Part shown: positions 14,317-14,409 of the stretch, in pieces
How positions within the stretch are numbered: position 1 is the first letter of the stretch
How the letters are laid out: each line of letters starts with the position of its first letter
Source of the DNA: CAZAMT01 sp964486145
Lineage (GTDB): Bacteria > Bacteroidota > Bacteroidia > Bacteroidales > JAAAOM01
Reading direction: 5' to 3'
Assembly (NCBI GenBank): GCA_964486145.1
Contig: CAZAMT010000078.1
Coordinates: 1-14,409, forward strand
DNA length: 14,409 nucleotides
The notes under the pieces: model-generated
The model's database searches: none
Told to the model about the DNA's origin: nothing
The model's input: the letters and a program-made list of their open reading frames with translations, nothing else
Position numbers and translations under genes: made by a program

Positions 14317-14351
14317 AAAAAAGGCCGGTTGTAAAATTCCGGCCTTTTTTT
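14317..14351. terminator. Symmetric (bidirectional) intrinsic terminator
   Basis: AAAAAAGGCCGG (14317-14328) pairs with CCGGCCTTTTTT (14339-14350) around a 10-base loop, with T to 14351. It starts 4 bases past the stop codon of the DHOD-like gene. The A tract on the left gives a T tract on the minus strand, so it can serve transcripts from both sides. This suggests a converging gene on the right. Confidence 0.93.
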
Positions 14352-14366
14352 CATCATAATATTTTT

Positions 14367-14409
14367 TTAACCAGGAAATTTTATTTTATAGCTTATATCT
14401 ACTTTGCCT
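14367..14409 (-). CDS. Possible C-terminal end of a converging gene (partial)
   Basis: On the minus strand the window edge reads GKVDISYKIKFPG followed by TAA at 14369-14367. The alternating polar/apolar pattern would fit the last beta strand of an outer-membrane barrel protein, but 13 residues are too few to assign. The call rests on the open frame to the edge and on the bidirectional terminator at 14317-14351, which makes sense for convergent genes. Confidence 0.3.
   Translation of the reverse strand, partial: GKVDISYKIKFPG

Overview
This window looks like chromosomal DNA of a Bacteroidota (Bacteroidetes) bacterium. The evidence is AT-rich DNA, promoters of the TTTG-(about 20)-TAnnTTTG type, weak dependence on Shine-Dalgarno sites, and protein types typical of that phylum (a 348-residue class I IlvC, a ComEC with no working metallo-beta-lactamase domain, a YciO-type protein). 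No rRNA, tRNA, CRISPR array, prophage or insertion sequence was seen. The family is not resolved; this is inference from the sequence alone.

Layout. (1) 1-5570, + strand: a branched-chain amino acid operon, ilvD-ilvB-ilvN-ilvC, headed by an apparently undivided attenuator. A 19-codon reading frame at 97-156 encodes MINISIVIVLLVVVSQKLR, with 12 Ile/Val/Leu codons. It is followed by three competing RNA stems and a strong intrinsic terminator 20 bases before ilvD. This is the most interesting signal in the window. IlvB/IlvN make acetohydroxyacids, IlvC reduces and isomerises them, and IlvD dehydrates them to the 2-oxo acids of valine and isoleucine. The operon ends in a clear terminator at 5544-5570. 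(2) 5709-7839, + strand: a tight run of four small genes: rhomboid protease, ICMT/PEMT-like membrane methyltransferase, divergent CutA-like protein, and YciO/Sua5-type protein. (3) 7840-10638, - strand: trkA-trkH, a Trk/Ktr-type potassium uptake system with its own promoter. trkH converges on the YciO gene with no intergenic base; a perfect 12-bp palindrome carries both stop codons. (4) 10639-10886: a 248-base spacer packed with back-to-back hairpins (10725-10870), followed on the - strand by the trkA promoter. (5) 10887-12977, - strand: comEC, the DNA uptake channel. (6) 12978-13299: a mostly featureless divergent spacer holding one promoter-like motif. (7) 13300-14313, + strand: a dihydroorotate dehydrogenase-like flavoprotein that lacks the usual catalytic motif, ended by a symmetric terminator. 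The last bases may hold the C-terminus of a converging - strand gene.

Most protein-coding content is ordinary core metabolism and transport. The unusual content is regulatory: the ilv leader, a GC-rich hairpin between ilvB and ilvN, and the hairpin cluster between comEC and trkA.
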